Assembly (NCBI RefSeq): GCF_002557795.1
Contig: NZ_CP023777.1
Location: 2,365,001-2,429,000 of the forward strand
Reading direction: 5' to 3'
DNA length: 64,000 nt
Source of the DNA: Chitinophaga caeni
GTDB lineage: Bacteria > Bacteroidota > Bacteroidia > Chitinophagales > Chitinophagaceae
A model generated the notes under the pieces. It ran no database searches. It was not told the DNA's origin and worked only from the letters and a program-made list of their open reading frames with translations. Shown here piece after piece: positions 46,495 to 54,648 of this stretch. The translations under genes and the position numbers were made by a program. The number at the start of each line of letters is the position of its first letter. Within the stretch, counting starts at the first letter, position 1.

Positions 46495-46974
46495 ATGAGT
46501 TTAAAGAAACTTTATTTTATTTTGTTTTTTGTTTTTCTTTCAAGAGAATTATATTCTCAAGAAGATACTACGTATGTAAACAGGGTCTTGCAGAAGAATA
46601 TAATAGGCAAGGAGTTTTTATTTAAGCAAGATCAAGGGAGTACCAGGTTGAAATATCTTGGGAATGTCAAAACGAAGTCCGGGAGTGTTTACAAAGTGAT
46701 TAATTCCACTTACGTATTTGGTTTATATCAAGACTCGCAAAGAGCATCTTGCCGGATATTATTGTTTGATAAAAGCAATAAGTATATAGGGAGATATGAG
46801 GTTGGGGGAATTTGGTATCTGCCTAATAGCATAGAGAAGAACCAATTGATTTTTAAACTATCCGGAGAGTGTAATCAAACTACAAAAATTAGTTTTGAAG
46901 AGGGGATACCTGATCAATTATATGTTTTATGTACAAAGCAGTCTGGAGATATTTTTTCTTTTGAAAGGGAGTAG
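46495..46974 (+). CDS. Candidate immunity protein for the lysozyme-like tip
   Basis: A 159-residue protein with a clear signal peptide (LYFILFFVFLSRELYSQ) and a beta-rich mature domain containing three cysteines (ASCRILLFD, SGECNQTT, LYVLCTKQSGD). It starts three bases after the toxin stop. A periplasmic inhibitor is what one expects for a peptidoglycan-degrading toxin, which supports both assignments. No family recognised. It ends at the hairpin 46995-47023. Confidence 0.65.
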   Translation: MSLKKLYFILFFVFLSRELYSQEDTTYVNRVLQKNIIGKEFLFKQDQGSTRLKYLGNVKTKSGSVYKVINSTYVFGLYQDSQRASCRILLFDKSNKYIGRYEVGGIWYLPNSIEKNQLIFKLSGECNQTTKISFEEGIPDQLYVLCTKQSGDIFSFERE

Positions 46975-46994
46975 CAGCAATACAGTGTATTTTT

Positions 46995-47023
46995 AACAGC
47001 CCGTGCAACCCACACGGGCTGTT
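46995..47023. terminator. Bidirectional hairpin after cassette 2
   Basis: AACAGCCCGTG (46995-47005) pairs with CACGGGCTGTT (47013-47023), followed by T on the plus strand and preceded by A on that strand, so it works in both directions. The XRE 2 stop codon lies two bases beyond. Confidence 0.85.
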
Positions 47024-47024
47024 T

Positions 47025-47363
47025 TTATGAATTAAAAGCCTTTTTAGCTTTAGCGTTTTGGATAACGTTATCGATTAGGAAATACACCTTCTCTTTAGTA
47101 TCATCGTCCAGCTTCTCAATATCCTGGATGCGCTGTAGCGTTTTTTTATCAAAGTGTGCGTTAATCCCTTCCCCTACGAGATAGTCGAGCGAAACCCCCA
47201 GTGCGTCCGCGATGCGCTTTGCAAAATCAATAGAGGGTGTGGCATCGCCGCGCTCGTACTTGCCTATAATCTCTCTGGATACATTACTCTCAACAGCCAG
47301 GTCTGTTTGTGACCAGCCTTTTTGCTTGCGCAGTTCAGTTATGATCTTAGATATTTTGTTCAG
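47025..47363 (-). pseudogene. XRE-family regulator 2 without a normal start codon
   Basis: On the minus strand 112 codons encode an XRE protein related to regulator 1: ITELRKQKGWSQTDLAVES, NVSREIIGKYERGDATPS, FAKRIADALGVSLDYLVG, then KTLQRIQDIEKLDDDTKEK. The codon where Met is expected is CTG (47363-47361), and no in-frame ATG, GTG or TTG lies near. Rhs cassette 3 begins only about 33 bases upstream, so the promoter and perhaps the true start were removed when that cassette arrived. The coding frame is otherwise perfect, so translation from CTG is possible. Confidence 0.75.
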
Positions 47364-47396
47364 GATAGTACCGTAAATGCAGTAAAAGGCAGATTT

Positions 47397-49026
47397 AAGC
47401 CAAAAACGACACGCTCCAGTTCACGAGCCACGAGGAGGGCCGCATCCGTGCGGTATTCACGGCAGGTAACCCCGTGGACTACGTGTACGATTACTTCGTG
47501 AAGGATCACCTGGGGAACGTGCGGGTGGTACTGACGGAGCAGACGGATTTCAGCATGTACACTGCCACGATGGAAACGGGGAATGCCCCTGTGGAAACAG
47601 CGCTGTTTAGCAACATCGATGCGAGCCGTTCGGCGTACCCGGCAGCTAGCCTTGCGAACAAACAGGAGGCGAAGCTGAATGCGAATAAGGAAGGCAGCAA
47701 GATCGGTCCCTCGCTGGTATTGAAGGTGATGGCCGGAGATACGATCAGCATCGCCGCGAACGCTTTCTATAAATCGGTCACACCCCAAGAACAGGCGGCA
47801 GCTAATATCGAGACGGATATCGTGCCGGCCTTGCTGAACGCGCTGGGCGGCGCGGCGCCCCAAAATGCCTTGAAGGGATCGGGGATCAGGTCTAGCCCAA
47901 TCACAGCGGATTTTTACAACAACGCCTACCAGCGTTTGCGGGAGCGCGATAATGGTGATAATAATACAGATCGGCCAAAAGCCTACCTGGATTTCGTGAT
48001 GTTCGATGAAAAGTTTAACTTGGTGGAGGGCAACAGCGGCGTGAAGCAGGTGGCCGCGAGCCCTGACGAGCTGCAAACTTTAGCGGAAGGCCAGCTGGTG
48101 ATGGAGAAGAGCGGCTTCCTGTACGTTTACACGAGCAACGAGAGCGTGCAGGATGTTTACTTCGATAACGTGACGGTGGCGATGCAGAGCGGTCCGGTGT
48201 TGGAGGAGACGCATTATTATCCATTTGGGTTGACAATGCAGGGGATCAGCGAGAAGGCATTATACAATCGGGAGAATAAGTACCAATACAACGGCAAGGA
48301 GTTACAGAATAAGGAGTTCAGCAACGGCAGCGGCTTGGAGTGGTATGACTATGGAGCCCGGATGTATGATGTGCAGATCGGAAGATGGCATGTGATTGAT
48401 CCACTGGTGGATTCAATGCGTAGATGGTCTCCGTATAACTATGCTTTTGATAATCCGATCAGGTTTATTGATCCTGACGGGATGCGGGTGGCAGATCCTG
48501 GGGATAAATTCAAAACACCGTTAGAAGCTGCCAGAGATTTTGCAAAATTGTATAATGATAACTCAATAATGGAGGGGCGTGAGTATGGGAGTACTATTTA
48601 TGCGCAAAAGATGAGAAGGGAAATACTTTTTACAGTTATTCTGTTCCAAACGCAGCAGGGGAAACTGCGGTAGCAGTTAGTAAAGAACCGGGAGGAACAA
48701 CCCCAGAAGCAACAGTGCATACGCATGGTAATGCATCTGAAGGTAACGCTTATTTGGATAATAACTTTTCTCAAAGAGATATCAGCATAAGTCAGAAAAA
48801 AGGTATCGATGGGTATGTAGCTACCCCCAATGGTTCTTTGAAGCACTATGATGTAAAAAGCGGCGAAACCAAAGTAGTTGGTACTAATATACCAAGCGAT
48901 CCCAAGGACGCAACCAGAACAAATGGGATTAGTCCGTTACCCTTCAGTAATAATGAACCGAAGAACGATATGGCTCTAGTGGGAAGGAGAGATATATTTG
49001 ATATTTTAAAGGTGAGGAAATGGTAA
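47397..49026 (+). pseudogene. Truncated Rhs cassette 3 with frameshifted DUF4329 tip
   Basis: Rhs core sequence starts abruptly at about 47397 and is open through [19 protein letters not shown] and FIDPDGM (about 48485). The tip begins [17 protein letters not shown] and [10 protein letters not shown]. At an AAAA run (48606-48609) one base appears missing: the frame then ends at 48673, while the neighbouring frame continues as [54 protein letters not shown] to the stop at 49026. The joined sequence matches the DUF4329 domain often found at Rhs tips (HTHG motif near 48720). No signal peptide or start, so a silent cassette with a damaged toxin. Confidence 0.78.
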
Positions 49027-49646
49027 GAATAGCAATAGTATTAAGTCTGATAATATGTTGGGGTTGCAAACAGCAATCTAAACGGAAATTATCAGTTACG
49101 GATCAGTTCAGCGCGATGGTGCCCGATAGTGCAGGTCATATTTATTTTGCACAGGATACCAGCCATTTTGATTTTACAGAATGGAGTTCTGATGTGCTAT
49201 ATAGATTACAAGAGCCTGATTTTTCTGGATACAAGGGCAATGGAGATTTTATTAGGTTTGTATGGTTAAGATCATTTGAAAATCCGGTAGTAGTCCGGAT
49301 AAACCGATTTTCAGATACGGTATATGCCAATATCAAGGAGTTAGGCCGCAGGGAGGAAAAATTGTCCATCATCCGAGATACGCTGATAATGTTGGAGCCG
49401 GAAAATTGGCGGCAGTTTTCCAACCCACTGGAACAATATAGGTTCTGGGATAGTTCTCCCGAACCTGTATCTGAAGCAATGGATGGTGCGACTTGGTATC
49501 TGGAAAGTAAATCAGGTGAAAAATACAAGGTTATTGAAGGTTGGGATAGTGGAGGTCTATCATCTGAATCGCTGCGCAATTATCTTGATCCGTTAATCAA
49601 ATTTGCTGAACGCTATGTTAGATTGCGTACCGCAAAAGGCCGTTAA
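49020..49646 (+). CDS. Candidate immunity lipoprotein for the DUF4329 toxin
   Basis: A 208-residue lipoprotein (leader MVRIAIVLSLIICWGC, Cys16) with a soluble tryptophan-rich body (FVWLRSFENPVVVRINRFS, PENWRQFSNPLEQYRFWD). Its ATG overlaps the toxin stop by seven bases, the normal coupling for a toxin-immunity pair. It remains intact although the toxin frame is broken, as expected when immunity still protects against kin carrying the active toxin. No family recognised. Confidence 0.65.
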   Translation: MVRIAIVLSLIICWGCKQQSKRKLSVTDQFSAMVPDSAGHIYFAQDTSHFDFTEWSSDVLYRLQEPDFSGYKGNGDFIRFVWLRSFENPVVVRINRFSDTVYANIKELGRREEKLSIIRDTLIMLEPENWRQFSNPLEQYRFWDSSPEPVSEAMDGATWYLESKSGEKYKVIEGWDSGGLSSESLRNYLDPLIKFAERYVRLRTAKGR

Positions 49647-49660
49647 ATTTAAAAATGGCT

Positions 49661-49701
49661 AAAGCAAATAGCCCGCGCGGATCGCGCGGGCTATTTGCTT
49701 T
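49661..49701. terminator. 19-bp perfect hairpin after cassette 3
   Basis: AAAGCAAATAGCCCGCGCG (49661-49679) pairs perfectly with 49683-49701 around a GAT loop. It lies between the immunity gene and the XRE 3 remnant and can act on both strands. Confidence 0.88.
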
Positions 49702-49715
49702 ATGATTGTCGGGAT

Positions 49716-49830
49716 TTACAAAACCCCTTGAATCTTCATTTTGGTGATAAAGGCGTCCAGTAGGGCGTAGACATGACTGCGCTCGGCTTCTGGCATTTTG
49801 GATACTTCCTGTATGCGTTTGAATTTCGTG
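49716..49830 (-). pseudogene. C-terminal remnant of XRE-family regulator 3
   Basis: On the minus strand the frame reads FKRIQEVSKMPEAERSHVY then ALLDAFITKMKIQGVL and stop. This is the helical C-terminal part of an XRE regulator like numbers 1, 2 and 4 (compare KRIEDIEALPDEEKEKIYY). Everything upstream, including the DNA-binding domain, has been replaced by Rhs cassette 4, whose homology begins at about 49823. It occupies exactly the place of regulators 1 and 2. Confidence 0.7.
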
Positions 49831-50977
49831 AAGTTCGATGAAAAGTATAACTTGGTGGAAAATCACCATTAAGAAACAGCCCGCAGCAGAAGGCCAGCTG
49901 GTGATGGAAAAGAGCGGCTTCCTGTACGTTTACACGAGCAACGAGAGCGTGCAGGATGTTTACTTCGATAACGTGACGGTGGCGATGCAGAGCGGGCCGG
50001 TGTTGGAGGAGACGCATTATTATCCGTTTGGGTTGACGATGAGTGGGATTAGTTCCAATGCGCTGAAGGGGAGTAGCTATGCGGAGAATAGAATGAAATA
50101 CAATGGCAAAGAACTTCAATCAAAGGAGTTCGGAGATGGATCAGGGCTTGAGTTATATGACTATGGGGCGAGGATGTATGATGCACAGATAGGAAGGTGG
50201 CATGTTGTTGACCCGTTGGCACACAAGTTCCCGTGGCAATCACCATACGTTGCGTTTGATAATAATCCTATAAATAAAATAGATCCTGACGGAAGGGCAG
50301 CCTATAGCCCTATATACGGAACTGATGGCAAGTTTTTAGGAACCGATGATCAAGGGTTGCAGGGTAAAGCAATTGTGATGAAGCAAGAGGACTTTAAACA
50401 AGGGATGAGGCATGAAGATGCATTGAAGAAGGATTTAGCGCCTAATGGAGGAGCGGAATACTATAAAGCGGTACCAGATTGGAATAACTATTATGATTTC
50501 TATAATCATTACAATAGCTTACCTAACCGACCGGATTACGATGGGTTTGTTACAATCCGGGAAGGGATTAACTGGGCGAAATCTCATCCTGGAGCACTAG
50601 AAAATCCTTCACCGGATAATATGCTTTATTTGGATGCTTCCAAGCTTGATTTTGGAAATATCACTATTGGAGATTTTAATAATGGAGTAGGACAATCTTC
50701 TCCAATAAATTTAAATACTAAGGGAAATTTCGCAGAAGCTCAATTTAACTATAAACTAGCATCTACTGTGTATGCCTTGGGGCGTGTTAATGTTACATTG
50801 TTGAATACTAATGGCAGCGTAAAAATTGTGAATAATGAGGCAACGGATTATGACTGGAATAAGGGGGGGAGTATTTGGAGAAGGGGACTTATCAATTATG
50901 AAAGATGGTCAGAAGGTTTAAATGATACTCACGGTTTTAAGACGTTCTATTATGGTAGAGGACAATTACGGAAATAG
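49823..50977 (+). pseudogene. Truncated Rhs cassette 4 with unknown tip
   Basis: Rhs homology starts at GAATTTCGTGAAG (about 49823). The core frame meets a stop at 49870-49872; a shifted frame (ATG 49838) then runs 379 codons: [19 protein letters not shown], the core end [19 protein letters not shown], the junction KIDPDGR (about 50295), and a 225-residue tip. The tip ([70 protein letters not shown]) has no catalytic motif I can name. The tip frame is intact. The same altered region before LVMEKSG, including the frameshift, is present in cassette 6, so one was copied from the other or both from one source. Confidence 0.75.
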
Positions 50978-51003
50978 AGCTTGTAAACCTCTAAACAAAT
51001 TTT

Positions 51004-51471
51004 ATGCGTAAACATTTAGGCCATATATTTCTTCAAGTGCTTGTATTGTTTGTAGTTTCCTGTAATGAAATATGGGGCGACCATTCGTTAGGTAACAATC
51101 TTTCTTTATTGGAAGGAGATAAAACGGAAGATAGGATTATTGTATATTGTTCAGGCAGAAGCTGGGGAACATGTTTTACAGGCATAGCTGTTATTCCTGT
51201 TTACAATAGGCAGTATGATAGTAGCGGGCATTATGCAGAGTTTGTAGAAACTGCCAAGTCCAATAGGAAATGGGTAATAGTGAAAACATATCAAATACAG
51301 GAGGAGAAAGAAAATTATTGGATTATCAGCAAGAACTTTAATCTTGCGAATATAGATTGCTCAAAAGCAAATTGTGATAGTATTCTTCAAAGCCATGTAA
51401 AGGGGCCAATGACACAAATCGAGTTCAGGAATAAAGTACGCTTGCTGAATATTGGCTTAGACTTTAAATAA
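51004..51471 (+). CDS. Candidate immunity lipoprotein for cassette 4
   Basis: A 155-residue lipoprotein: hydrophobic leader ending LFVVSC (Cys20), then NEIWGDHSLGNNLSLLEGD, TEDRIIVYCSGRSWGTCF and a helical C-terminal part. It follows the toxin by 26 bases. A shorter degraded relative lies at 54931-55134 (IWGAHNLGNKLTLLEGDKK), showing that this immunity type has been duplicated in the locus. Function inferred from position; no family recognised. Confidence 0.62.
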   Translation: MRKHLGHIFLQVLVLFVVSCNEIWGDHSLGNNLSLLEGDKTEDRIIVYCSGRSWGTCFTGIAVIPVYNRQYDSSGHYAEFVETAKSNRKWVIVKTYQIQEEKENYWIISKNFNLANIDCSKANCDSILQSHVKGPMTQIEFRNKVRLLNIGLDFK

Positions 51472-51496
51472 ATACCAATTGTAAAACAATAAATCA

Positions 51497-51532
51497 AAGA
51501 GGCTGTATCATAAATAAATGATGCAGCCTCTT
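51497..51532. terminator. Hairpin after cassette 4
   Basis: AAGAGGCTGTATCAT (51497-51511) pairs with ATGATGCAGCCTCTT (51518-51532), one G-T pair aside. A T-rich tail follows on the plus strand. Confidence 0.8.
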
Positions 51533-51546
51533 AATTTTTCAAATTA

Positions 51547-51631
51547 GCCCCCATTTATCCACGTTCCAGGTGGAGAAGTATTTTGATTTTCTTGTATCCG
51601 CACCCAGAATGATTGCCTATTTTTAACGTAT
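51547..51631 (-). pseudogene. Possible remnant of a convergent gene
   Basis: Beyond the hairpin the minus strand is open as YVKNRQSFWVRIQENQN then TSPPGTWINGG and stop, the position that an XRE regulator holds in other units. The sequence is not recognisably XRE, and another frame is also open. I record it only as a probable gene fragment. Confidence 0.25.
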
Positions 51632-51832
51632 GGCAAGAGGGTAGGATGGATAATCGGTGCGGCTTACTACATTGCAGATCCAATTGTTAAGTCTGCTACA
51701 GGAAAAAGTATTGGTGATCATGTTGGTGACGCTGCAAAAGGAACTATTAGCTACTTCTCCTCAGCATGGAGTGCCGTAGTTTCTGGATTTTCTAATTTGG
51801 TATACCAACTTAAGCAAGGTTGGCGTCCTTAA
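51632..51832 (+). pseudogene. C-terminal remnant of a further toxin (cassette 5)
   Basis: An open frame without a start gives GKRVGWIIGAAYYIADPIV, then KSATGKSIGDHVGDAAKGT, ISYFSSAWSAVVSGFSNLV and YQLKQGWRP before a stop at 51830-51832. It is glycine/alanine-rich with hydrophobic stretches, like the end of membrane-acting polymorphic toxin tips. The Rhs core and the first part of the tip are lost. The next gene, 11 bases on, is a membrane protein in the immunity position, which supports this reading. Confidence 0.5.
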
Positions 51833-51843
51833 AAAAATGTTAG

Positions 51844-52236
51844 ATGTTGTTTTTTGATTTTTTATATTATTTGTCTTATAAGCTATATTCTAGTTACAAC
51901 GAAAAAGGTGCTGAATCGACCTCTGTTTCTGTAGTAGGGGGACTGCAAACATTAAATGTGACGACTGTTATTATGTTGATTACGTGGTGGAGTGATAGAA
52001 AAGCACATTTTAATATATTACTTGGAGTAGCGCTGTTTGTAGTTTTTGAAGTTTATAATTATAGAAGATTTCTTTATCAGAAGAAACATTCAGTTGACGT
52101 TATAGAGAATAAATGGATAAATAAAACGGAGGCTTCAAGAAATCAGGTAAAGGCGATAGTTGTTTTGTATATTGTTATAAGTATTGTTAGCTTCTTTGGA
52201 TTGGCCATATATATAGGCTCAAAAAATAATGTTTAG
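51844..52236 (+). CDS. Membrane protein, candidate immunity for cassette 5
   Basis: A 130-residue protein with about three membrane helices (near 30-48, 54-72 and 102-124) and basic loops (NYRRFLYQKKHS). It follows the toxin remnant by 11 bases. Small multi-helix immunity proteins usually counter pore-forming or membrane-depolarising toxins, matching the hydrophobic remnant upstream. No family recognised; function is inference from position and topology. An eight-G tract (52267-52274) and Rhs cassette 6 follow directly. Confidence 0.55.
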   Translation: MLFFDFLYYLSYKLYSSYNEKGAESTSVSVVGGLQTLNVTTVIMLITWWSDRKAHFNILLGVALFVVFEVYNYRRFLYQKKHSVDVIENKWINKTEASRNQVKAIVVLYIVISIVSFFGLAIYIGSKNNV

Positions 52237-52290
52237 TTTTTAAACAATATCTTTAGTTTGAATAAAGGGGGGGGCACGATTTGGACAGCC

Positions 52291-53798
52291 CCGGAGATAC
52301 GCTCAGCATCGCCGCGAACGCTTTCTATAAATCGGTCACACCCCAAGAACAGGCGGCAGCTAATATCGAGACGGATATCGTGCCGGCCTTGCTGAACGCG
52401 CTTGGCGGCGCGGCGCCCCAAAATGCCTTGAAGGGATCGGGGATCAGGTCTAGCCCAATCACAGCGGATTTTTACAACAACGCCTACCAGCGTTTGCGGG
52501 AGCGCGATAATGGTGATAATAATACAGATCGGCCAAAAGCCTACCTGAATTTCGTGATGTTCGGTAAAAAGTATAACTTGGAGGAAAATCACCATTAAGA
52601 AATAACCCGCAGCGGAAGGGCAGCTGGTGATGGAGAAGAGCGGCTTCCTGTACGTTTACACGAGCAACGAGAGCGTGCAGGATATTTACTTCGATAACGT
52701 GACGGTGGCGATGCAGAGCGGGCCGGTACTGGAGGAGACGCATTATTATCCATTTGGGTTGACGATGGCGGGAATATCATCAAAGGCTTTGAACAACTCA
52801 CCGACTAATAGATACAAATACAGTAGCAAAGAAGAACAACGGCAAGAGTTCAGTGATGGAAGTGGTTTAGAAATGTATGACTTAGGTAAACGAATGTTGG
52901 ATGTTCAAATTGGAAGATGGAATGCAGTAGATATATTAAGTGGTATCAGTAGAAGATGGTCGCCTTATAACTATGCAATGAATAAACCTATTAGGTTGAT
53001 TGACCCTGATGGGATGGCTGTTGAGGAAATAAATGGAGGTTATAGATTTACTGGTGAAGATGCTGTTTTTGCTTTTGGTATTTTAAAAGCAACTTACAAA
53101 AACAAAGAGGAAAAGGACGACGACAAAAAAATTAAGGGTTCTGTTGGAATAATAACTTTTGGTAAAGAAAAGGTTTGGGGAGAGGCAATGAAGGCGTTAG
53201 TTCCTGAAGCGATTATGGAAAATGTTCCTGCTGGACCTGGACAAGGAGGATATGATGATTTTTATAATGCTGTAAAAAGCATATCCGACCAAAGCCCTGA
53301 ACGGTATAGGCTTTTTAGCGGTATTTTCACATGGCTATTATGATAAGAACACCAGTAGAGATACATATGGGGAGGGGATGATTTTTGCGAATGCAGACTT
53401 ACATCCCGATGCAAGCAATGTATATACTTCTGACTTAGCTAAACTGGGAACAGCGGTTCAAAACGGGCAGGTAAATTTTGCTACTTATGCACTTATCTAT
53501 TTAGGTGCGTGTAATGCTTCTACAGAATATAAATCCAAAAACTTTCCGGGGGGGGCGTTCATTTGCAATGGAGTTGGCAAGGGTTACGGGTGCTTATGTA
53601 TATGGAGCGGCAGATTCTCGCATGAATCCTGCTTCCACAGGGGCATCTAATACTACGTTTGGTGCTACTGACCGAGGAGGGCAGTTAATGATAAATTATT
53701 GGTATCCGGGCAGCCCTACCGGAGCGTCTGTGCCAGCAACTTCCCGAAGTGTTAATGTAGCAGCATGGGCAAGATGGTATTTGAATTTAGGGTTTTAA
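52291..53798 (+). pseudogene. Truncated Rhs cassette 6 with frameshifted His/Cys peptidase-like tip
   Basis: Rhs core homology begins near 52291, is broken at 52596-52598 by the same shift as cassette 4 plus a further stop, and resumes at [19 protein letters not shown]. The junction LIDPDGM is near 53015. The tip changes frame twice: near a T5 run (53312-53316) and at a G8 run (53548-53555). Joined, it reads AVFSHGYYDKNTSRDTYGE, IYLGACNASTEYKSKNFPG, SFAMELARVTGAYVYGAAD and ends ARWYLNLGF. The His (53330) and Cys (53510) sixty residues apart, in SHG and LGAC settings, resemble caspase-like clan CD peptidases. Each shift is one extra base in a homopolymer. Confidence 0.7.
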
Positions 53799-53810
53799 AA
53801 ATGAGTAAAA

Positions 53811-54284
53811 ATGAAAATCGCATTAATTATATCATTATTCAATTTTGTAATTGGCTGTAGCAGCCCAGATAAATCAATTAATACAGAAGATAGCGGTAAA
53901 ACCAAAGTTATATCTGTCATGTCAGGCAAGGACACATTAAACGTTCTTGATTCTTTAAAAAAAGAATTATCAGATACAACAATTACTATAACTGTTTCTT
54001 ATGCTGCAATAGAGTGCGGATGTCCACAATGGTTTGAAACAAAGTTTAAGGATGTAAAATTTTTAGAAGGCGTTGAACGGTTTTATTTAGAGCCGGTAAA
54101 CAAGGATTTAATAAATGCCAATTCTTTATGGGATGGAGAGCATCTTCCTCTTACTTTAAAAATTACCGGAAGATTTTCTAAAGGAAAGGAAATACCAATA
54201 ACGTATCATACTAAAGGTGAGCCTGAAAAAGCCAGAATTTTTTGGTACGATAAGATAACGGTTGTATCGCCATCATCCAAGTAA
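53811..54284 (+). CDS. Candidate immunity lipoprotein for cassette 6
   Basis: A 157-residue lipoprotein (leader ALIISLFNFVIGC, Cys16) with a soluble domain containing IECGCPQWFETKFKDVKFL and LTLKITGRFSKGKEIPITY. It lies 12 bases after the end of the reconstructed toxin. Intact, although the toxin is not. A hairpin (54298-54320) follows. Function inferred from position; no family recognised. Confidence 0.62.
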   Translation: MKIALIISLFNFVIGCSSPDKSINTEDSGKTKVISVMSGKDTLNVLDSLKKELSDTTITITVSYAAIECGCPQWFETKFKDVKFLEGVERFYLEPVNKDLINANSLWDGEHLPLTLKITGRFSKGKEIPITYHTKGEPEKARIFWYDKITVVSPSSK

Positions 54285-54297
54285 AACTATTGCACAT

Positions 54298-54324
54298 AAA
54301 GCCCTGCAAGTCGGGGCTTTTTTT
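54298..54324. terminator. Terminator after cassette 6
   Basis: AAAGCCC (54298-54304) pairs with GGGCTTT (54314-54320), followed by a run of T to 54324. The stop codon of the convergent XRE 4 gene overlaps the T-run. Confidence 0.82.
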
Positions 54325-54613
54325 ATTGTCCAAGTTTTTGCTTCATCTCTTGCTGGAAAAGAAAAGCATCAATCAATTTAGAAACAACAATTTTATTTTC
54401 TTCGGAAAGTTCACTGATACGATTAAACTGGTTAATCAGTGTTTTATCGGTAATGTTTTCTGCTGCTAAGTCGGCTGTAGTACCGTTCATTAAAAAATCA
54501 GTAGACACATCAAGGGCGTTGGCCATTTTTTTTAAAACCTCTGCGGCCGGGCTTGCCTCTCCCTTCTCATATCTTCCAATCTGTGAATGATGCACAGGAA
54601 CTGCTACCTTTGA
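54323..54613 (-). pseudogene. XRE-family regulator 4, N-terminally truncated
   Basis: On the minus strand the frame reads SKVAVPVHHSQIGRYEKGE, ASPAAEVLKKMANALDVST, DFLMNG and a helical C-terminus (NQFNRISELSEENKIVVSK) to a stop at 54323. The first helices of the DNA-binding domain are missing: homology stops near 54613, and a stop codon lies a few codons further upstream in frame. A GTG at 54595 could start a 90-residue product lacking part of the helix-turn-helix. It takes the same convergent, post-hairpin place as regulators 1-3. Confidence 0.72.
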
Positions 54614-54648
54614 GTGGACATATAGTTAAGCTCTTTCCTTAACTTTGA

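Noticed and set aside
47360..48076. Long minus-strand open frames opposite the Rhs core (also 40192-40809, 52233-52595)
   Set aside because: They mirror the GC-rich Rhs coding strand, recur wherever the core is repeated and have no domain or start context.
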